Source: Pelagibacteraceae bacterium AG-337-I02
Lineage (GTDB): Bacteria > Pseudomonadota > Alphaproteobacteria > HIMB59 > GCA-002718135
Assembly (NCBI GenBank): GCA_003282155.1
Contig: QBZY01000005.1
Coordinates: 1-63,857, forward strand
Reading direction: 5' to 3'
DNA length: 63,857 nucleotides
The notes under the pieces were generated by a model that was not told where the DNA came from, made no database searches, and was given only the letters and a program-made list of their open reading frames with translations. This document shows positions 15,907-24,148 of this stretch, piece by piece. How positions within the stretch are numbered: the first letter of the stretch is position 1; every line of letters starts with the position of its first letter. The position numbers and the translations under genes were made by a program.

Positions 15907-18421
15907 TCAACTGGTGTTTATCCATAAACAAGCTCTTAATGATTTAACAAGGAGCTTACAAAAAAAAATAACAATTTTTATTACAATTTTTATCAGTGTT
16001 TTTATTTTATTTCTAATTAACACTTTAAATCAATCGTTACTAAAAGAAATCAAATCAAATACCAAAACGATCTTAGGGGGTGATGCAGAAATAGAGTTAC
16101 AAAATACCAAAATGGATGCTGATATCATTAAGGAAATAAACACCTTTGCAAAATTTTCTTTAAATACAACAATCGCGTCCATGGTTGCGAATAAAAAATT
16201 AAATCCACCTAAAACATCCTTTGTGCAGCTACGTGCTATTGATAATTTATATCCTTTATACGGCGACTTCATAACCACTAGAGGAATTGTAGGATCTGAT
16301 TTTTTTAAAAGCAGTGAATTTGTGATCATCAATGAAAACTTAGCCGTTAATTTACAATTACAAGAAGGGGATGATTTAATTATCCGTGATCAACGTTATG
16401 TGGTTCACTCCATCATAGAGAAAATGCCAGATTTAGGGGCAAGTGGTTTATTTGGTGATCTTGTTATTATTTCTCAAGTGGGATTAAACTCTTTAGAAGT
16501 CGCTTCCTCAGAGAATTTTTTTGAATACGAGTACCGGGTCAAATATTTAGATGCTGTTAGTGAAGAGCAAGGAAAAGAAAAACTTAAAAAACTTTTTCCT
16601 AAGTCATCAAATATTAATATCCGCTTTCCAGAAAACACCACAAGTTTTATTCAACGTATTCTTGATAATTTTGCTAATTTTTTAAGTTTAATATCTTTAA
16701 CAGCCATTCTTATTGCAGGTATTGGTATTTCAAATATGGTGATTGCCTATATCAATCAAAACTATAATGCTATAGCTGTTCAAAAATCACTTGGACTTAG
16801 TACGCGTATTATTCAATGTATACTTGCATATCAGATATTTATCATCTCTTCTTTTATTTGTATTATTGCTTTTATACTCAGTAGTTTTAGTCCTGGAATT
16901 ATAAACTCCCTCCTCCCCAAAGAATTAAATTTTTCACTTCAGAATAGTAGTGATCTTATTATTTTTTTAAAAATTACCTTTATTGCTCTAATTGCGATTA
17001 CCATTTTTTTAATTCCAGCATTAAACTCTATTCAGCAACTCTCTGCCAACAGTCTTTTTCGCAATACATATGAATTTGTGAGTTTACGATTTTCTTTTAA
17101 TACAATAATAGTGTTACTAACTCTTTTTTTTCTAATGATTACGATCTTCACCTTAGGTAGTAGTTTGTGGCTATATAATTTTATATTTTTAATTGGTTTT
17201 CTAATTACTATTTTACTTTTTTATGGTCTCTTCAAACTATTTAATCTGTTCTTTAAAAAAGTAACGAATATTACAAACTTCAATTTACTTTTAGCAAAGC
17301 GTAATCTTATCAGTCCCAGTTCTATTGGTCCGTTGATTTTAACAACACTAGGAATTGGTATTTCGCTTTTACTGACAATTCTTATTATTGCAGGCTCTTT
17401 TCAAAACATTATTCAAAGAAGTGTAGACACAAAAGCTCCTGACTTCTTTTTTATTAGTATTGATCAATCTATTAAAAGTGACTTTCAAGAGTATATTCTT
17501 AATGAATATCCAAAGAGTGAGCTTGTTTTTGCTCCTACAGCTTCAGCGAGATTAAAAGAGGTAAATGGTATCGATCCTGGAACATATATTGATCAAAGTA
17601 ATCCCTCTTATTGGGTTATAAGATCCGAGCGTCAATTTTCCTGGTTAAAAGAACCTCCAGAAAACAATCCTATTGTAGAGGGTGAATGGTGGTCAGATAA
17701 CCCTACTGATCAAATGTATATTTCTTTTGATTATGACGCTGCACAAGACTTAGGTATTAAAATAAACGATAGCATTACCTTAAGTCTATACGGACGTGAT
17801 ATTATCGGTGTCATTAAAAATTTTCGTGATGTTGATTATGCAGATTTTACAATAAATTTTGTAATGGTTTTGAATACAAACTATGGCGAGACTATTCCGC
17901 ATCAATATATTGCAACGATTAAACTATCTGATCAAGACAACTTTCAAGAATACGCGCTCTTAGAGAAATTTCCAAACATATCTTCTATCAAAATTTCTAA
18001 TTATGCTGAAACAATTAATAAATTGTTAAATCAAATTAACATCGCTGTAATTGCCCTTGCTGTTATTATTATTTTTATTGGTTTATTAGTCATTAGTAGT
18101 GCCATTTTGGTCCAAGGAAAAAATAAAATTTATCAAAATTTAGTATTTAAAATTTTGGGATTAAAGAAAATAGAAATTATCAAAACTAGCATACTAGAAT
18201 TTTCTATTTTATTTCTCAATACGATAGTTCTCACATTACTCATAAGCGGAGTAGCTTCCTACTTAGTTGTTAACTTTATTTTTAATATTGATTGGCATCT
18301 TGATATATCTTCAATTATTCTAGTTTATTTATCTACTGGTATATTTACAATGGCATTAATAATTTTAGATACATATAATAATTTAAGCCCTAAGGTTTAT
18401 CCAATAATTCGAAATAATTAA
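15890..18421 (+). CDS. ybbP: FtsX-like ABC permease, YbbP family
   Basis: About 843 aa. I use the ATG at 15890; a TTG at 15884 would add two residues. The protein has an N-terminal membrane helix, a large periplasmic region (about 45-255), three helices ending the first FtsX core, a central pair of helices, a second periplasmic region (about 510-690) and a C-terminal FtsX core. This double-FtsX plan is typical of YbbP. With YbbA and TesA it is the conserved ybbA-ybbP-tesA neighbourhood. A role in moving or extracting lipids or lipoproteins is inferred from the family, not shown. Confidence 0.9.
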   Translation: MAQLFNQLVFIHKQALNDLTRSLQKKITIFITIFISVFILFLINTLNQSLLKEIKSNTKTILGGDAEIELQNTKMDADIIKEINTFAKFSLNTTIASMVANKKLNPPKTSFVQLRAIDNLYPLYGDFITTRGIVGSDFFKSSEFVIINENLAVNLQLQEGDDLIIRDQRYVVHSIIEKMPDLGASGLFGDLVIISQVGLNSLEVASSENFFEYEYRVKYLDAVSEEQGKEKLKKLFPKSSNINIRFPENTTSFIQRILDNFANFLSLISLTAILIAGIGISNMVIAYINQNYNAIAVQKSLGLSTRIIQCILAYQIFIISSFICIIAFILSSFSPGIINSLLPKELNFSLQNSSDLIIFLKITFIALIAITIFLIPALNSIQQLSANSLFRNTYEFVSLRFSFNTIIVLLTLFFLMITIFTLGSSLWLYNFIFLIGFLITILLFYGLFKLFNLFFKKVTNITNFNLLLAKRNLISPSSIGPLILTTLGIGISLLLTILIIAGSFQNIIQRSVDTKAPDFFFISIDQSIKSDFQEYILNEYPKSELVFAPTASARLKEVNGIDPGTYIDQSNPSYWVIRSERQFSWLKEPPENNPIVEGEWWSDNPTDQMYISFDYDAAQDLGIKINDSITLSLYGRDIIGVIKNFRDVDYADFTINFVMVLNTNYGETIPHQYIATIKLSDQDNFQEYALLEKFPNISSIKISNYAETINKLLNQINIAVIALAVIIIFIGLLVISSAILVQGKNKIYQNLVFKILGLKKIEIIKTSILEFSILFLNTIVLTLLISGVASYLVVNFIFNIDWHLDISSIILVYLSTGIFTMALIILDTYNNLSPKVYPIIRNN

Positions 18422-18468
18422 TTAAAATATTTGTTTGTACTCATTCAAAATATATAATTTGTGTGGAC

Positions 18469-19005
18469 CTATTTTTTTAAAACATGTAATATTGCATATT
18501 TTCCAGATAAAACTGAAGAACTGAGTATTGAATCGTTATATTTTTTTTCAAATTCAATTTGTGGTAATGCTCCAAAGCTATTTTTTATCTCTTTATCTAG
18601 AGCATAAGCTTTAATATTATATACATGCATTCCGCGCGGAGGACATGGTCCATCATAATTTTCTTTGTAATTACTGTTTTGGCCACTCATACCAATACCA
18701 ATTTTTCCATCTTTCATTTCTGGCAATTCGTTTACGTCAGTTGGGATATCAAATAATATCCAATGAACCCAAATTTTACCTGCAAGACTCATTGCATCTG
18801 GATCATCCATTATTAATACAATTGATTTAGCATTTTCAGGTACATTAGATATATTTATTGGAATAGATATATTCTCACCGCCTCTTTTCTCACATGCATA
18901 CTTTTTTGGTATACTTTCTCCATCACCAAATGCTGGAGATGTTATTTCTATAGCATTACAACTAAAAGATAATAATAAAAGTGTTGATAAAAAATATTTA
19001 ATCAT
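18469..19005 (-). CDS. YbhB/YbcL family PEBP (Raf kinase inhibitor-like) protein, secreted
   Basis: About 178 aa from the ATG at 19005; an upstream ATG at 19023 adds six residues before the signal peptide. The N-terminus (MIKYFLSTLLLLSFSCNA) is a signal peptide. PEBP motifs follow in order: FGDGESIPKKYAC, IVLIMDDPDA, IWVHWILFDIP, GPCPPRG and HVYNIKAYALD. The family binds small anions or phospholipid head groups; the bacterial role is unknown. A lipobox is not convincing, so I expect a soluble periplasmic protein. Confidence 0.9.
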   Translation of the reverse strand: MIKYFLSTLLLLSFSCNAIEITSPAFGDGESIPKKYACEKRGGENISIPINISNVPENAKSIVLIMDDPDAMSLAGKIWVHWILFDIPTDVNELPEMKDGKIGIGMSGQNSNYKENYDGPCPPRGMHVYNIKAYALDKEIKNSFGALPQIEFEKKYNDSILSSSVLSGKYAILHVLKK

Positions 19006-19201
19006 ATTTTTATAATAATACAATTTAATAAATTAATATTAAACAAATATTAATAATAATTTTTAACAAAAAAATTAGATTCCCAAATGTTTCCTGTAAA
19101 ATAGAATTTCTTGGACTTTAAAAAAAGTCTTATTATATAATTTATTGAAGATAAAAAGCATAATTAGCAATTAAAATATCGTTAATAAAAAAATATATTC
19201 T

Positions 19202-19810
19202 ATGAAAGAAACTTACTATAAGCCTTTTGGACCTACAATAGGAAAATATAATCTATCACATTCAATGATAGGTAAAGTTAATTCATTTACAAATAAAATA
19301 ATTGAAAATAAACACAAAAGTAAAATATTGGATCACTCACATAGATTAGTTGGAAATGTTCAGCAACAATTTCGCTTAACAAAAGATTTTCTTTTTACTA
19401 GCGGTTTAGAAAAACAACTTAACCGCATTATTGAATCTTATTACAAAAACGTTATTCAAGTTAAACCCTTTTCCATTAAAATTGATCGAGCGTGGATTGT
19501 TAGACAATTTGCTGGTGATTTTAACCCTCCACATATTCACAGAGGGAATATAAGTGGAGTCTGTTATCTTGAAGTTCCAAATTCTATTAAATATAACAAA
19601 GAGATTGCTTTTGCTGGAAGGCTCTCTTTTTTTGATGGTCGTGTCTCCATGCCACGTAATAGCCCTCCTTTGGTAAAGCATCGCATTACCTTTAAACCTC
19701 GTGTCGGTGATATGTATATATTTCCTGCTTTTTTAATGCATGATGTTCATCCATTTCGTAAAGATGGCGAGCGAAGATGTTTTTCTTTTAATGCATTTGT
19801 AAAAACTTAA
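19202..19810 (+). CDS. 2-oxoglutarate/Fe(II)-dependent oxygenase
   Basis: A 202-aa protein of the putative 2OG-Fe(II) oxygenase family often called TIGR02466. The double-stranded beta-helix core shows His111 and His113 in PHIHRG followed by SGVCYLEVP. The second half of the iron site is FPAFLMHDVHPF (His180/His183), with Arg191/Arg192 in GERRCFSFNAF as the 2OG-binding arginine. It has no signal peptide. The substrate is unknown. The gene stands alone, with a 196-bp upstream gap. Confidence 0.85.
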   Translation: MKETYYKPFGPTIGKYNLSHSMIGKVNSFTNKIIENKHKSKILDHSHRLVGNVQQQFRLTKDFLFTSGLEKQLNRIIESYYKNVIQVKPFSIKIDRAWIVRQFAGDFNPPHIHRGNISGVCYLEVPNSIKYNKEIAFAGRLSFFDGRVSMPRNSPPLVKHRITFKPRVGDMYIFPAFLMHDVHPFRKDGERRCFSFNAFVKT

Positions 19811-19912
19811 AACTTATTTTTGTATTTGTCTTCGTTATTGACCTTTTTCCATCACTCCTTCAAATTTCTTTTATTCATAAGAGGAGATTGTTAAGAATTC
19901 TACCATATAACT

Positions 19913-19951
19913 AGCGTATAGGTAGTTGGGTGAGTGGTAAGGCCTATCGCT
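19913..19951 (+). other. imperfect hairpin with G-rich loop, partly tRNA-like
   Basis: AGCGTATAGG (19913-19922) pairs with CCTATCGCT (19943-19951) with one bulged T, around a G-rich loop. The string GGGTGAGTGGTAAGGC resembles the D-arm of a tRNA-Ser or tRNA-Leu, but no TpsiC arm follows. It lies between two convergent genes, where a terminator would be expected, yet it lacks a T-run. It may be a tRNA 5' remnant or a small structured RNA. Confidence 0.3.
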
Positions 19952-19960
19952 TAACCTTTT

Positions 19961-20377
19961 CTAATTAATTTGAGGCTCAACTGTTATTAATTTATTATTA
20001 ATCCATGAGTTGATTCCACTTTGGGAATTATAAATAATACTATTAAATTTCTCATCAATCATATTAGCTAATACTTTAGACCTTTGTCCTGATCTACAAA
20101 TTAAGATTATTGGATCAGTTACATTTATTTCTAGTTGTAATTTTTCGTACCATTCATCAAAATTATAATTCCCCTTTTCATCGAAAAAAGTTAATAAAAT
20201 ACTATTTGGAATAACACCAGTTTGAACCCACTCTGAACTTCTTCTTACATCTACAATTGGAATATTATCATTTGATAATTTTATCATTTCTTGATCATTG
20301 ACATCTATAACTTCTGCAAATGCAAACTTAACAATCAATAAACCAACTATAATCTCAATATAAAATCTAATATTCAT
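19961..20377 (-). CDS. periplasmic single-domain rhodanese
   Basis: About 138 aa from the ATG at 20377, which begins a signal peptide (MNIRFYIEIIVGLLIVKFAFA). A longer reading from 20425 adds 16 residues and hides this signal. Rhodanese motifs are IVDVRRSSEWVQTGVIPNS and the active-site loop CRSGQRS (Cys94 from the chosen start), then SGINSW. The loop of six residues after Cys fits a sulfurtransferase rather than a phosphatase. It probably carries sulfane sulfur in the periplasm. Confidence 0.88.
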   Translation of the reverse strand: MNIRFYIEIIVGLLIVKFAFAEVIDVNDQEMIKLSNDNIPIVDVRRSSEWVQTGVIPNSILLTFFDEKGNYNFDEWYEKLQLEINVTDPIILICRSGQRSKVLANMIDEKFNSIIYNSQSGINSWINNKLITVEPQIN

Positions 20378-20453
20378 TATTTTCTTACAATAATCATTAA
20401 TTAATTTTAATTGTGCAACTATCAAGTCAGAGCTTAGTAGTTATTTAAAAGAA

Positions 20454-20822
20454 TTAGTCGTGTTCTCCACCTGGATCATTTTTTGGCAAAGCAACTTTAT
20501 AAGGATTGCCATATTTATCTCTGTAAATAACGCTACCTCGTGCTCTATTCGCTGAATGGTAGCCTTCTTTAAATTTATAAACATTCTCAGATATTTTAAA
20601 AGTAGCAATAGTTATAGCGATGGCTGCGATTAGAATAAAATGTGTAGCAAAAGTTACTCCCATTACGTACCACGATCCTACATAAAGACTGAATGCAATA
20701 CACCACATCCAAGCTAATATTTGCAATACCATATGTCTTACTTGCAAGTCGGGAATATGCTTTAATGGGTTAAAGTCATGATTCATAATGCTATCCCAAC
20801 ATTCAACTATAAATTGACGCAT
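20454..20822 (-). CDS. two-helix membrane protein with cytoplasmic tail
   Basis: A 122-aa protein. An amphipathic N-terminal part (NPLKHIPDLQVRHM) precedes two membrane helices at about residues 33-50 and 55-75. A polar C-terminal tail of about 45 residues contains SVIYRDKYGNPYKVALP. The layout recalls small 2-TM proteins conserved in marine alphaproteobacteria, but I cannot name it. It lies 76 bp before the rhodanese gene on the same strand and could be co-transcribed with it. Confidence 0.6.
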   Translation of the reverse strand: MRQFIVECWDSIMNHDFNPLKHIPDLQVRHMVLQILAWMWCIAFSLYVGSWYVMGVTFATHFILIAAIAITIATFKISENVYKFKEGYHSANRARGSVIYRDKYGNPYKVALPKNDPGGEHD

Positions 20823-20908
20823 ATTAAGTAGATAGGTCTTAATTTTAAATAATAAATACCTTGTTAAATATAATTAATACTTGATACAAAATTTTTTTTC
20901 TTAAAATT

Positions 20909-21211
20909 TTAGTAATTTTCAACTATACTGTAATTGTTTTCTTTAATTATTTCTCCTAAATTACTTCCATCATTAATCATATGTTTTAAATTTGAATGAC
21001 TTCTAAAAAAGTGTCTTGTTTTGCCCAATTGTTCAAAATTATCAAAATTACAACTTAAAGAAATATGGCCCCACATATTTCCAGACAAAATTGCTCTTGT
21101 GCATTTGTTAGCACCTTGTTCTTTCCATAACTTTGTAAATTTTTTAACATTTTCCATTGCATGATCGTTTTGACCAGGGAAAGGTTTCATAATCTACTGT
21201 ATTCTAACCAT
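20909..21211 (-). pseudogene. small alpha/beta-barrel-like protein interrupted by an amber codon
   Basis: An intact ORF can be read from the ATG at 21190 (93 aa), but the signals point further upstream. AAAGGAG plus TAAT precedes an ATG at 21211 in the same frame, which reads M-V-R-I-Q, then TAG (21194-21196), then I-M-K-P-F-P-G and the rest. MVRIQxIMKPFPGQ looks like the first beta strand of the ferredoxin-like or ABM fold seen in other small genes here. The ATG at 21190 lies about 25 nt from the ribosome site. I therefore read it as a gene with an early nonsense codon, or one that depends on readthrough or reinitiation. Confidence 0.5.
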
Positions 21212-21231
21212 ATTACTCCTTTCAAAATAAT

Positions 21232-21714
21232 TCAGTTTGGCATTTCTATTGAGGTAACAAAATTTAAGGTATCACCACCCATAAATTGAACACCATTTAA
21301 ATAGCTACCTCCACCAGTCACTCCTTCAAACTTACCTGTTCCAGCAAGAAATGACCAATCTCCTCCACCTTTAGCAGGATCCCAATTTCCACTTGTCATA
21401 AAAAGATCACCATCAGTATCATGAACTGTACACATAAAAAATCCTGCTAAAGGTACACCATCTTTATTTGCAATACCTTTACCCTTACAGTCTGCCATGA
21501 CTTCTTTAGGCCATCCTTCTGGAACATCATCATAAATCCAAAAAGAATCATTGCTCCAGTTCCAAATTTGAGCTTCACTAGCTGTTACTATCGGTGCTTC
21601 AAAACCACTTGTATTATATGCAGTTCCAGTAAATTCATGTTTTTCACCAGCAAATGCTGAACCAAACACAAAAAAAATGGAAGTCATTAAGATTACTAAT
21701 AATTTATTTTTCAT
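21232..21714 (-). CDS. secreted protein, allene-oxide-cyclase-barrel-like
   Basis: A 160-aa exported protein. It has a clear signal peptide (MKNKLLVILMTSIFFVFGSAFA) and a strong ribosome site (AAAGGGAATAAT before ATG). The mature part is rich in Gly, Trp and Asp and beta-stranded, with WSFLAGTGKFEGVTGGGSY near the end. That pattern, G-T-G-K-F-E-G-V-x-G-x-G, is typical of allene oxide cyclase-like and dirigent-like beta barrels. The function is unknown. It is divergent from the small-protein operon at 21894, with a 179-bp shared upstream region. Confidence 0.65.
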   Translation of the reverse strand: MKNKLLVILMTSIFFVFGSAFAGEKHEFTGTAYNTSGFEAPIVTASEAQIWNWSNDSFWIYDDVPEGWPKEVMADCKGKGIANKDGVPLAGFFMCTVHDTDGDLFMTSGNWDPAKGGGDWSFLAGTGKFEGVTGGGSYLNGVQFMGGDTLNFVTSIEMPN

Positions 21715-21893
21715 ATTATTCCCTTTTTGTTTTTGTAGTTAGATATATTTTTTATTTAGATATTAGAATTACATTATTGTTATAGACTCTGTTATATAAA
21801 TATATCATGGCTATATTGCTTCCAAAGCATTTATCTTATAGTAAAAAATATGTTTCACTAAAATGTAATGGTTAATAAAAGAAAGGAAAAATT

Positions 21894-22262
21894 ATGGACT
21901 CAAAAGCATTAGTAGAACAATGTTATGATCTCTTTGGAAAAGGTGACATGGAGGGATTTATGAATATAGTACATGACGATTTTATTTGGATATATCCAGG
22001 TGATAAACATCCATTTTCTGGAACTCATAATAAAAATGGTTTTCAACAACAATTAATGAAAACTCCTGAACTATGGACCAATTTTCAAGTTACTATAGAA
22101 TCAATGATAAGTGAAGGTGATAAAGTTTTTGTAAATGCAAAAGCAACTGCTGAAGGCATGGATACAATTTTTGGACACTACATGGAAGTAAAAGATGATA
22201 AGTTGTCAAAGTTTATCGCTTATGATGATACTTTAAGTATGTTTAATGCAATGAAAAAATAG
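21894..22262 (+). CDS. SnoaL-like (NTF2-fold) protein
   Basis: A 122-aa soluble protein with the SnoaL/NTF2 cone pattern. An N-terminal helix (ALVEQCYDLFGKGDMEGFMNIVHDDFIWIYPG) is followed by strands ending in DKVFVNAKATAEGMDTIFGHYMEVKDDKLSKFIAYDD. Such proteins are small isomerases, cyclases or binding proteins with an internal pocket. The ribosome site GAAAGGAAAAATT is strong. It is the first gene of a run of seven small soluble proteins on this strand. Confidence 0.8.
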   Translation: MDSKALVEQCYDLFGKGDMEGFMNIVHDDFIWIYPGDKHPFSGTHNKNGFQQQLMKTPELWTNFQVTIESMISEGDKVFVNAKATAEGMDTIFGHYMEVKDDKLSKFIAYDDTLSMFNAMKK

Positions 22263-22282
22263 ATATTACAAAAAATTCATTA

Positions 22283-22303
22283 GAGGGGGGATTAACTCCC
22301 CTC
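22283..22303 (+). other. intercistronic RNA hairpin
   Basis: GAGGGG (22283-22288) and CCCCTC (22298-22303) form a GC-rich stem with a 9-nt loop. No T-run follows, so it is more likely an mRNA-stabilising or attenuating stem between the first and second genes of the small-protein operon than a full terminator. Confidence 0.6.
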
Positions 22304-22354
22304 ATGTGTATTTACAGTGAATACAAATTTCAGTTATAAGAAAGGAGTTTAATT

Positions 22355-22630
22355 ATGAAAATCATATCACACGCAAAAATAACTAAAGGTTATGAGCATT
22401 GGAAACAAGCGTTTGATGAAAACGACAGTTTAAGACAAGAATATGGAGTTACTGTATTAGCTTATGGACATCCCAAAGAGAATAAAGATGAGATTTATAC
22501 TGTTCTTCAGGTTGAATCTATGGAGCGAATGCAAGAAATGCTTAATTTACCTTCAATGGTAAAATTAAGAACAGAAGCAGGAGTAGACCTTGAAACGCAA
22601 ACATTCATTATGCTGGAAGGTGGTAATTAA
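22355..22630 (+). CDS. small soluble protein, paralogue of the gene at 24149
   Basis: A 91-aa protein with predicted ferredoxin-like alpha/beta pattern: strand MKIISHAKI, helix EHWKQAFDENDSLRQEYG, strand VTVLAYGHPK, strand YTVLQVES, helix MERMQEMLN, and a last strand. It is clearly homologous to the 24149 product, sharing VLAYGHPK, ESMExMQ and the pattern KLRT[ED]AGVDL. No named family is recognised; the fold suggests a dimeric alpha/beta barrel. The ribosome site AAAGGAG is strong. Confidence 0.75.
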   Translation: MKIISHAKITKGYEHWKQAFDENDSLRQEYGVTVLAYGHPKENKDEIYTVLQVESMERMQEMLNLPSMVKLRTEAGVDLETQTFIMLEGGN

Positions 22631-22639
22631 TATTATAAT

Positions 22640-23041
22640 ATGTCTAACCCTTTTATTTTAATAGCTAGAATACGTGTAAAAGAAAGTAAGGTTGAAGAGT
22701 ATCTCAAAATAGCAAAAGAAGCTGATGACGCCGTTAATGCATCAGAACCAGATATGTTGATCCATACTTTTGATCAAGATCCAACAGATCCTTTAGAGTT
22801 TACCTGGAGTGAAGTTTACCGTACAAGTGAAGCTATGGTTCATCATATTAATAACCCTCCTGTTGTAGCTTATGTAGAAAAACATCAAAAAATAGCAGAT
22901 AAATTTGAAATAGAAGTTTACGGTAATATTACAAATGAAACAATTAAAGCCATTGAAGATCTTAAAGTTCCTTTTAAGCATTTTAAAACAACTAAAGTTG
23001 GATATATTAGAGATGAAATTTTTAATGATAAAAAGGTATGA
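22640..23041 (+). CDS. antibiotic-biosynthesis-monooxygenase (ABM) domain protein
   Basis: A 133-aa protein whose first 95 residues match the ABM/quinol-monooxygenase fold: FILIARIRVKESKVEEYLKIAKEADDAVNASEPDM, then FTWSEVYRTSEAMVHHINNPPVVAYVEKH. The strand-helix-strand order and the late H-x-x-x-P are typical of the family, which includes heme-degrading and cofactor-free monooxygenases. A 35-residue basic tail follows. Only 9 bp separate it from the upstream gene, and it overlaps the next by ATGA. Confidence 0.75.
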   Translation: MSNPFILIARIRVKESKVEEYLKIAKEADDAVNASEPDMLIHTFDQDPTDPLEFTWSEVYRTSEAMVHHINNPPVVAYVEKHQKIADKFEIEVYGNITNETIKAIEDLKVPFKHFKTTKVGYIRDEIFNDKKV

Positions 23042-23382
23042 GTGATCAAATTGTAGGTGTTTATATTAAGTTGAAAATCAAGGACATTGATAGTGGATGG
23101 AGTGAATTTATTAAATCAACAGTAAGTAAAGTAAGGGATTTAGGATACCCTTCTCAATACGAATATTATGTTAAAGAAGATATTATTGATCTTCACGAAA
23201 GATTTCCAAATAATGAGGCTTGGATAAAACATATTGATTTCTTTGGAGCAAATGTTGCAAAAGATTTTCTCAGTCATTTTAATATAGAATATTTTAATGT
23301 TTATGGACCAGTAAATGATCAAGTGAAGGAATTACTTGTTGATTTCAATCCGGTTTTTTACAATATTGTTGGAAAATTATAA
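23038..23382 (+). CDS. small soluble protein, probably ABM-like fold
   Basis: A 114-aa soluble protein coupled to the previous gene by an ATGA overlap. The order strand (IVGVYIKLKI), helix (SGWSEFIKSTVSKVRDLG), strand (SQYEYYVKEDIIDLHERF), helix (EAWIKHIDFF) and strand suggests a dimeric alpha/beta barrel like its neighbour. The motif NNEAWIKHI corresponds to the helix after strand 3 in ABM proteins. No specific family is recognised. Confidence 0.6.
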   Translation: MSDQIVGVYIKLKIKDIDSGWSEFIKSTVSKVRDLGYPSQYEYYVKEDIIDLHERFPNNEAWIKHIDFFGANVAKDFLSHFNIEYFNVYGPVNDQVKELLVDFNPVFYNIVGKL

Positions 23383-23412
23383 TTTTAAATTTTAATAAGT
23401 AAAAGGAGATGT

Positions 23413-23733
23413 ATGTTATCTGAAAAATTACAAAAAGCACGTGAAGATAAAGATGCTAAAGCTCATAGAGCCCTCTTTCATGATGATCATGAATTCATCA
23501 GTCATAAACAAAATAAATTTTTTAAAAAAAGTGAAGGCAGTGAAGAACAAGTATTACAAATGTTTAATAATATTACTGAAGCAAAAGTTCGTTGTATCTA
23601 TGAAAACGGAGAAATTTTAGTTACTCATCGTTTCAATACCTACGCATCCGGAGACACGGAAGCTCTTATGATTGTAGCATTAAAAAAAGATGGATTAATT
23701 TGGAGAACAGAGACTGGTGCTACAGAAATTTAA
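23413..23733 (+). CDS. small NTF2/SnoaL-like protein
   Basis: A 106-aa soluble protein. The helix LSEKLQKAREDKDAKAHRALFHDDHEFISH followed by strands VRCIYENGEILVTHRFNTYASGDTEALMIVALKKDGLIWRTETGATEI is a shortened NTF2/SnoaL pattern: a helix ending in HDDxEF, then a curved sheet ending in W-R-x-E-T-G. AAAAGGAGATGT before the ATG is a strong ribosome site. It is the fifth gene of the small-protein operon. Confidence 0.65.
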   Translation: MLSEKLQKAREDKDAKAHRALFHDDHEFISHKQNKFFKKSEGSEEQVLQMFNNITEAKVRCIYENGEILVTHRFNTYASGDTEALMIVALKKDGLIWRTETGATEI

Positions 23734-23758
23734 ATAAACTTATTTTTACGGAGGAATT

Positions 23759-24082
23759 ATGAAAAAAGGATATTGGGTTGGACAAGTAAAAGAAATTAAA
23801 AATGAAGAAAAATGGGGACAATATTTAGAGAAATTTATGAATATTGTTGCAGAGGAAGCTGAAAAAAAATCAGGAAATTTTGTACCTACTGCTAGCAGTG
23901 AACCAAAGTTCTATGTTCAAAAGAATTTTGATTTATTATATTCGGCAGTCGTTGAATTTAATAGCGTACAAGACGCAATAGATGGTTACAACGATCCTAG
24001 GTATCAAGAAGCTTTAGCACTTTTAGGTGACAATAAAGAAGATGTTGTTGTAAGAAATTTAGTAATTATAGAAGCAAATTAA
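23759..24082 (+). CDS. DUF1330-like small protein
   Basis: A 107-aa soluble protein. GYWVGQVKEIKNEEKWGQYLEKFMNIV at the start and YSAVVEFNSVQDAIDGYNDPRYQEAL later match the DUF1330 pattern (G-Y-x-V/I-x3-I-x-D...Y, then V-V-E-F-x-S...A-x-x-x-Y-x-S/D-x-x-Y-Q), a dimeric ferredoxin-like fold. Usual DUF1330 proteins are about 95 aa. GGAGG lies just before the ATG. Enzymatic activity is unknown. Confidence 0.75.
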   Translation: MKKGYWVGQVKEIKNEEKWGQYLEKFMNIVAEEAEKKSGNFVPTASSEPKFYVQKNFDLLYSAVVEFNSVQDAIDGYNDPRYQEALALLGDNKEDVVVRNLVIIEAN

Positions 24083-24148
24083 ATAGCTATAAGTAATTGA
24101 CTATAAACTAATATATTCAACTAAAAGAAATAAAAAAAAGGATGTATT

